Assembly (NCBI GenBank): GCA_913009755.1
Contig: CAJVWU010000004.1
Span: 1 to 64,000, forward strand
From: an uncultured Bacteroidia bacterium
Lineage (GTDB): Bacteria > Bacteroidota > Bacteroidia > Bacteroidales > F082
Reading direction: 5' to 3'
Length of the DNA stretch: 64,000 bases
Shown here: one piece after another, positions 59,396-64,000 of the stretch
How positions within the stretch are numbered: the stretch's first letter is position 1
Layout of the letters: each line of letters begins with the position of its first letter
The notes under the pieces: model-generated
What the model saw: only the letters and a program-made list of their open reading frames with translations
Databases searched by the model: none
Told to the model about the DNA's origin: nothing
Translations under genes and position numbers: made by a program

Positions 59396-60955
59396 ATGAA
59401 AATATTTTTAATAATACTTGTATTGTTAATAACATCCCGTGTTACTGCTCAGCAGTTTGAAAATGTGCAAATCGACTACGAACAAGACTGGGGGCTCAGC
59501 GAACCGTCAATTACCATGAATCCGGCCAATCCGAATGAACTGGTTGCCGGAGCCAACATAAACCATTATTATTATTCCATTGACGGCGGCTTCAACTGGA
59601 CAAAAGGCATACTGCATTCCCCCGTAAACGGTGTGTGGGGCGATCCATGCCTGATTACCGATACGGCCGGAATGTTTTATTATATCCACCTTTCAAATCC
59701 ACCAGATGGAAATTGGATTGACCGTATTGTCTGCCAGAAATTCGATATTGACAACAACCAATGGGTTGCCGATACCTATATGGGGCTGAACGGCACCAAG
59801 GCACAGGACAAAGCATGGGCTGTTGTTGACAGTGGCACCAACACCATTTACGTAACCTGGACACAATTTGACGAATACGGCACTGCCGATACTACCAAGT
59901 TCAGCAATATCCATTTCAGCAAATCAACCGATGGCGGGTTGACCTGGACAGATGCTTTAGGGATCAACCAATATTCGGGCGATTGTGTGGATAGCGACAA
60001 CACCACCGAAGGCGCAGTGCCTGCTGTTGGTCCCAACGGTGAGATTTATGTGGCCTGGGCCGTACACGATTCCATATTGTTCGACAGGTCTTTGGACGGC
60101 GGGCAAACCTGGCTGGATGATGATATTTTTGTAAGCAGCCAGCCCGGCGGATGGGATTATGATATTCCGGGTATCAACCGTTGCAACGGTTTGCCCATAA
60201 CCTGTTGCGATATTAGTAATTCACCTTACCAGGGAACCATTTATGTGAATTGGTCCGACCAGCGGAACGGAACGGATAACACTGACATCTGGATCAGCAA
60301 ATCAACCGACGGTGGCGACACCTGGTCGGAGGCCAAACGGGTGAATGATGATGACTCAAACAAACAACAGTTTTTTACCTGGATGACCCTGGACGGGATG
60401 AACGGTGATATTTACATTGTTTTTTACGACCGCAGGAATTATGATGACAAAAACACCGATGTTTATATGGCCCGTTCAACTAATGGCGGTGACACATTCG
60501 AAAATATCCTGATCAGTGAAACACCCTTTTTCCCAAGCAGTAGTGTTTTTTTTGGGGATTATACCAATATCACTGCCTTTGACGGACAGGTGAGGCCAAT
60601 TTGGGCCAGGGCCGATGAAACACAAATGTCAATCTGGACAGCTATCGTGGATATCTCGGTGGGCATGCCTGAACCTGATCTGAAACCGGTCAGCCAGATC
60701 ATCAATTATCCCAACCCTTTCAGGGAAACAACCTGGTTCAGCTTTAAACTGCTTAAACCATCACAGGTTAGCCTGAAAGTTTATGACCTCTTCGGAAGAA
60801 AGATCGTAACCATGATTGACAACCGGAATATGGAGCCCGGAAAATATGTTGAATCTTTTGATGCTGTGGCGTATAACCTGAAACCGGGTGTGTACTGGTT
60901 TGTGCTTGAAACCGGAAACACCACACAAAAAAGGAAGATGATACTCATTGAATAA
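59396..60955 (+). CDS. Secreted Asp-box (sialidase-like propeller) protein with T9SS sorting domain
   Basis: A 519-residue protein with a signal peptide (about 1-18, SRVTAQ). At least five Asp-box motifs are visible: SIDGGFNWTKG, STDGGLTWTDA, SLDGGQTWLDD, STDGGDTWSEA and STNGGDTFENI, the S-x-D-x-G-x-T-W pattern of six-bladed propellers found in sialidases and related proteins. The sialidase arginine triad is not evident, so sialidase activity should not be assumed. The last 85 residues (NYPNPFRETTWFSFKL to TQKRKMILIE) form a T9SS type A sorting domain. Confidence 0.85.
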   Translation: MKIFLIILVLLITSRVTAQQFENVQIDYEQDWGLSEPSITMNPANPNELVAGANINHYYYSIDGGFNWTKGILHSPVNGVWGDPCLITDTAGMFYYIHLSNPPDGNWIDRIVCQKFDIDNNQWVADTYMGLNGTKAQDKAWAVVDSGTNTIYVTWTQFDEYGTADTTKFSNIHFSKSTDGGLTWTDALGINQYSGDCVDSDNTTEGAVPAVGPNGEIYVAWAVHDSILFDRSLDGGQTWLDDDIFVSSQPGGWDYDIPGINRCNGLPITCCDISNSPYQGTIYVNWSDQRNGTDNTDIWISKSTDGGDTWSEAKRVNDDDSNKQQFFTWMTLDGMNGDIYIVFYDRRNYDDKNTDVYMARSTNGGDTFENILISETPFFPSSSVFFGDYTNITAFDGQVRPIWARADETQMSIWTAIVDISVGMPEPDLKPVSQIINYPNPFRETTWFSFKLLKPSQVSLKVYDLFGRKIVTMIDNRNMEPGKYVESFDAVAYNLKPGVYWFVLETGNTTQKRKMILIE

Positions 60956-60966
60956 AGAGGGTAATT

Positions 60967-60990
60967 TATATTCATTGGCAGATGAATATA
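60967..60990. repeat. AT-rich hairpin after the Asp-box gene
   Basis: TATATTCAT and ATGAATATA form a perfect 9-bp stem with a six-base loop, 11 bases past the stop. It lacks a T-run, so termination is uncertain. Confidence 0.4.
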
Positions 60991-61116
60991 TACAATATGA
61001 AAAGTACATCGCTGTATATTAACCTATATGAAATGTTAAAATCCGAAAGCAATGTTTGTTGAAAAATTTGTTTAATAAGTATCTTAACAACCGGGGTTAA
61101 GCTTTTTTTATTTTTC

Positions 61117-61124
61117 TACTTTTG
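61117..61124 (+). promoter_or_regulatory. Putative -7 element of the TetR-like gene
   Basis: TACTTTTG lies 25 bases before the ATG at 61150. The upstream stretch is T-rich and has no clear -33. Confidence 0.45.
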
Positions 61125-61149
61125 TCGCAAGCTAAAACAAGTTCATTGG

Positions 61150-61773
61150 ATGGACAACGAACTGGATATATTAATAGATTCTATCAGGGATATTGCCAAT
61201 AAAAAGGGCATTGAAGAAATATCACTGGCCAAACTGCATGCCAGTCCCGGTATCTCCAATGATTTGCTGGATAAGTATTTTGATTCTGATGAACGGCTTG
61301 TTGAGAAGATACTGGAGGATGAACGCCGTAAGTTTGAAGTCATCTTTGAAGACCATGATTTTGAGGGCTATAATGATGCCATTGATATCCTGTTTACCGT
61401 TGGCAGGGAAATGGCTGGCAAGTTTTATCATCTCAGCCCTTCGGTTACGCATGATTATGAAACCATGTATCCTGAAATATTTGAGCATCACATCGAAGAG
61501 CGTATTAACTTTATCTACAACAAAATTAAGATCAACTTACAGAAAGGGATCAGCGTGGGCATGTACCGCGATGATGTGAGCATTGAACTGGTCGCCCGGT
61601 TGTATATCCGCCGGCTGATTGATCTGCACAATGTTGAAAATTTCCCGCCTGAAAAATTCTCTTTCAATACCCTTTTTAACCAGATGTTCGAAAGCTTTGT
61701 CCAAAGCATTGCCACCGAAGAGGGAATAAAATATTTTGAAGAAAAGAAAAGGTCTTTAAATTTTGATGATTGA
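61150..61773 (+). CDS. TetR/AcrR-family-like transcriptional regulator
   Basis: A 207-residue, mostly helical protein. The first 50 residues follow the TetR pattern: an N-terminal helix (LIDSIRDIANKKGIEEISLA), then a helix-turn-helix (LAKLHASPGISNDLLDKYF) and the linker helix. The remaining 150 residues form a helical bundle that would bind a ligand and dimerise. The helix-turn-helix deviates somewhat from the family consensus, so confidence is moderate. No neighbouring efflux or metabolic operon points to its target. Confidence 0.7.
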   Translation: MDNELDILIDSIRDIANKKGIEEISLAKLHASPGISNDLLDKYFDSDERLVEKILEDERRKFEVIFEDHDFEGYNDAIDILFTVGREMAGKFYHLSPSVTHDYETMYPEIFEHHIEERINFIYNKIKINLQKGISVGMYRDDVSIELVARLYIRRLIDLHNVENFPPEKFSFNTLFNQMFESFVQSIATEEGIKYFEEKKRSLNFDD

Positions 61774-62076
61774 GAGTTTGGTGGTTTGACTTTAATGCCA
61801 CGAATGCACGAATATTCATTCATGGCTATCTGTTTAAGTTCCGTTTATGGTTTCAATTCCAATGGATTTAGCTACTTTTACTTCTGTCAGGTAAATTTCA
61901 TTCTGCATTATGGAATATGGAAAAAGTAAATCGGATTATTTGTTAATCATTTTTTATTTTTTATTCCTTGTTTCTTCCACCTACAGGGAACAAAGCTACC
62001 CACAAGAAGATCAATGCACCCCCCGCCATGTAACTCACGCCCCCATAACAATTCCTCACTCATCCCTCATCATTCC
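61774..62076. other. Intergenic region between convergent genes
   Basis: About 300 bases with no supported gene. Near 62050-62090 is a run of imperfect short repeats of the form TCCTCA/TCATCC, partly overlapping the 3' end of the next gene. Confidence 0.5.
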
Positions 62077-63357
62077 TCACCTCTTCACCATCTTCCTCAC
62101 CACCGAAACGGATTTGCCGTCAGTAAGCCTCACCAGGTAAAGCCCGGATGTTAACCTGGTAACAGGCATTGACAGGGTAGTCTGCCCTTTGTTGACATCA
62201 TATTGTTTGCTGATGAGAATTTGCCCGGTCAGGCTGATGATGTCTACTTTCAGGGCCGAATGGTTTTTGGCTGTAATGGTCAGCTTTAACTCATTTGTTG
62301 CGGGATTGACCATGCGCACTTCTTCAAGGTCACTGTTTTTCCATTCGTTAATCCCCAGGGTTTTGTCAACTTCCAGTTTCAGGGTAACGGGCAGGTGGTC
62401 CGAGTTGTCGTAAAGGGCAGAAAGCACATCCGATGGCACACTGGTATTGGTAGGGGGATCAATCAACGATTTGTTGAAATGTTTCCCGTCCTGCCCGACG
62501 GCATGATAGGTGCCCGGAACATATTTCACATTTTTTGTCCCGTTTTTAATGTGGTCTGAAATGAGGATAAAATCAAAACGGTCGTCCATGCCACCGGTTA
62601 CGGCACAGCCGTTTGATTCGGTATGTGTTGACTGGGTGTGAATGTTCCGGTACGTATAATTGTTGTGCCATGCCCCTGATTGTTCAATGGGGTCGTTAAA
62701 GCGGAGCGTGGGATTACTGTAATAAAGAAACTGCAAATAGGCCGGCTCTTCATCGGAATACAGGTTAAAATCACCCATCATCATATAATTGTTGTCGTCA
62801 TCATAATTGTTCAGGTAATTCATGGTATTTTGAGCCATCACCTTGCGTTTGTTTGAATTGGTCGTGCCACTACTGGCTTTCAGATGGGCCACCACACAGA
62901 TAACAAAAGCCGTATCGCCCTGCTTCAGATCGTTTGAGTAATAATAAAGTTTATAAACATCCACATCACGGATGTAGCTTTGGGCAATGGTATGGGAATG
63001 GAACCGGAGTTTTTCTGAATTGTAATAAAGCATGTTGACCAGGTATGAATCTGCCTCTGACAAAAAATCAGCTTTCCTGTAATAGCCCACACCGTCCGTG
63101 TTGAGTACTTTATCGAGCAGGTGCTGATGGATAGCAGGGGATTTACTCATCTCGTCGACCGTAAAAATATCGGGTTTTATATACCTGATGATCTTTTTCA
63201 GGTACTCGTCCTTGTTGTTGATGTTGTTGTTTGTGTTGGTGCAATAGGAAGTTATGTTGCCGTAATTGAGCAGGTTGTATTGCAGCACGGTGAGCGTGTC
63301 CTGGGCAAACAGTCCAAACGAAAGAAAAAGAAAAAATAACAGGCCGGATTTTCTCAT
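62077..63357 (-). CDS. Secreted endonuclease/exonuclease/phosphatase-fold protein with T9SS sorting domain
   Basis: A 426-residue protein from ATG 63357, followed by a signal peptide (MRKSGLLFFLFLSFGLFAQ). The catalytic fold is supported by LTVLQYNLLNYGN (Asn of the first motif), KPDIFTVDEMSK (the metal-binding Glu), MMMGDFNLYSDEEPAYLQFL (Asp and Asn) and NSDHLPVTLKLEV (the final Asp-His). The enzyme could be a nuclease or a phosphodiesterase. The last 85 residues (RMVNPATNELKLTITAKN-like, to SVVRKMVKR) form a T9SS sorting domain, so it is secreted to the surface or medium. The -7 element at 63380-63373 favours this start. Confidence 0.88.
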   Translation of the reverse strand: MRKSGLLFFLFLSFGLFAQDTLTVLQYNLLNYGNITSYCTNTNNNINNKDEYLKKIIRYIKPDIFTVDEMSKSPAIHQHLLDKVLNTDGVGYYRKADFLSEADSYLVNMLYYNSEKLRFHSHTIAQSYIRDVDVYKLYYYSNDLKQGDTAFVICVVAHLKASSGTTNSNKRKVMAQNTMNYLNNYDDDNNYMMMGDFNLYSDEEPAYLQFLYYSNPTLRFNDPIEQSGAWHNNYTYRNIHTQSTHTESNGCAVTGGMDDRFDFILISDHIKNGTKNVKYVPGTYHAVGQDGKHFNKSLIDPPTNTSVPSDVLSALYDNSDHLPVTLKLEVDKTLGINEWKNSDLEEVRMVNPATNELKLTITAKNHSALKVDIISLTGQILISKQYDVNKGQTTLSMPVTRLTSGLYLVRLTDGKSVSVVRKMVKR

Positions 63358-63372
63358 GGTTTTATTTTGGCA

Positions 63373-63402
63373 CAAAAGTAAGGAGATTATATGGAAAACA
63401 AA
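63373..63402 (-). promoter_or_regulatory. Putative promoter of the secreted nuclease-like gene
   Basis: On the minus strand TTTG (63402-63399) and TACTTTTG (63380-63373) are 18 bases apart, a good Bacteroidota-type match. The start codon follows 15 bases later. Confidence 0.5.
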
Positions 63403-63444
63403 GCAATTTCTATTTCGTGTTTCAGGTGATTATTCACGTACTCA

Positions 63445-63467
63445 TACATTTGTTTTTTGTAGTTTTG
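63445..63467 (+). promoter_or_regulatory. Two overlapping -7-like elements before the MtfA-like gene
   Basis: TACATTTG (63445-63452) and TAGTTTTG (63460-63467) both match TAnnTTTG on the plus strand. Either could start a transcript of the gene at 63534. Confidence 0.35.
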
Positions 63468-63533
63468 TTGAAAAGCTTTTTTTATTTTATTGAAAAAGTT
63501 CATTTTCATACCACATCACTTTTTATATTGAAT

Positions 63534-64000
63534 ATGGTTCAACAAATTATTTTCATCTTTGCTGTCGTCTTTGCCGTTCTGGCGTTTTATTTGGTTTATA
63601 AAGTAGTACTAAAACCAAACAAAGTAAACAAAAAAATTCTCAACGAACCTTTTCCTGGCAGTTGGAGAAAGATTCTACAGGACAGGGTCTTGTATTACCG
63701 GAACCTTCCCGGTGAAAGGAAAAAGGAATTTGAAGAGCGGGTAAAACGGTTTTTGGCTGAGAAGTCGGTAAAAGGGGTGGATACCGGGATTAACGACAAC
63801 GACAAGTTACTGGTGGCGGCAAGCGCCGTCATCCCGGTATTTAATTTCCCTTATTTCAAATACCCCAATGTGAGGGAAGTGCTGCTTTATCCGGGTTCAT
63901 TTGATAAAAAATTTCAAACCAATGATACTGTCGGGCAAAGGAACATCCTGGGAATGGTTGGTGACGGTTTTATGAATGGTGTTGTGGTGCTTTCAAAACC
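63534..64000 (+). CDS. MtfA-like (M90) zinc peptidase, N-terminal part
   Basis: The first 155 codons of a gene cut by the window end. An N-terminal membrane segment (IIFIFAVVFAVLAFYLVYKV) is followed by the family block PFPGSWRKILQDRVLYYRNL and LLVAASAVIPVFNFPYFKYP, which are typical of MtfA-type proteins with an added N-terminal anchor. The H-E-x-x-H zinc site lies beyond the window, so activity cannot be judged. E. coli MtfA acts on the Mlc glucose regulator system; a similar role here is not shown. Confidence 0.75.
   Translation, partial: MVQQIIFIFAVVFAVLAFYLVYKVVLKPNKVNKKILNEPFPGSWRKILQDRVLYYRNLPGERKKEFEERVKRFLAEKSVKGVDTGINDNDKLLVAASAVIPVFNFPYFKYPNVREVLLYPGSFDKKFQTNDTVGQRNILGMVGDGFMNGVVVLSK

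Noticed and set aside
59396-60955. Calling the Asp-box protein a sialidase
   Set aside because: Asp boxes occur in many propellers and the arginine triad needed for sialic acid is not evident.
61910-62140. 76-codon plus-strand frame before the nuclease-like gene
   Set aside because: It runs into the 3' end of the nuclease-like gene in antisense and consists partly of short TC-rich repeats.

Overview
This 64 kb window is a chromosomal stretch from a member of the Bacteroidota. The evidence is a SusC/SusD pair, other TonB-linked outer-membrane proteins, Type IX secretion (T9SS) parts and several cargo proteins with C-terminal sorting domains, Bacteroidota-style promoters (TAnnTTTG at -7, sometimes with TTG or TTTG about 18-22 bp upstream), and few Shine-Dalgarno sites. 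I cannot assign a genus; the gene set fits a free-living, secretory, Marinilabiliales/Bacteroidales-like organism. No rRNA, tRNA or CRISPR array was recognised.

Layout. (1) 0.2-2.4 kb: ECF sigma factor, zinc-type anti-sigma factor and a secreted propeller-like protein. (2) 2.5-7.2 kb, minus strand: a PaoABC-like periplasmic molybdenum aldehyde oxidoreductase followed by a Fur-family regulator. (3) 7.5-23.7 kb: a carbohydrate locus joining SusC/SusD, a FIVAR/LamG lipoprotein and a sugar-binding lipoprotein (plus) to a minus-strand operon with two MalF/MalG-type permeases, an alpha/alpha-toroid lipoprotein, a detached GH130 C-terminal piece, a full GH130 protein and an MsmK/UgpC-type ATPase. 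A large secreted toroid/Ig/LamG protein closes the locus. (4) 23.9-29.1 kb: SYLF protein, SprE/PorW, bactofilin, AtpZ and an AtpI-like protein, without the F1Fo genes that often follow. (5) 29.2-38.5 kb: TonB-dependent receptor, a 1467-residue T9SS cargo and a PorV/PorQ-family protein. (6) 38.6-46.8 kb: housekeeping and metabolic genes (greA, HIT protein, purF, acetyltransferase, C69 dipeptidase, MmgE/PrpD) and a decayed isochorismatase-like gene.

(7) 47.4-56.3 kb holds the most interesting unit. A TPR-containing LytS-like histidine kinase and a LytTR response regulator lie next to a very large modular adhesin (alternating choice-of-anchor-J and fibronectin III modules, T9SS tail, interrupted by a one-base frameshift) and a small membrane-tailed protein. 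Upstream of the adhesin are three direct copies of a 9-bp word at an exact 21-bp period. The same triple array occurs once more, just past the terminator of the small gene, in front of a promoter and terminator with almost nothing between them. In both places a TAnnTTT-type -7 element begins 41-42 bp from the nearest copy. This looks like a local LytTR regulon with one orphan promoter that makes either a short RNA or the relic of a deleted gene.

(8) 56.4-64 kb: a truncated IS200-type transposase beside REP-like palindromes, a phosphofructokinase with a mixed ATP/PPi signature, a dicarboxylate/cation symporter, an Asp-box T9SS protein, a TetR-like regulator, a secreted endonuclease/exonuclease/phosphatase-fold protein and the start of an MtfA-like peptidase cut by the window edge.
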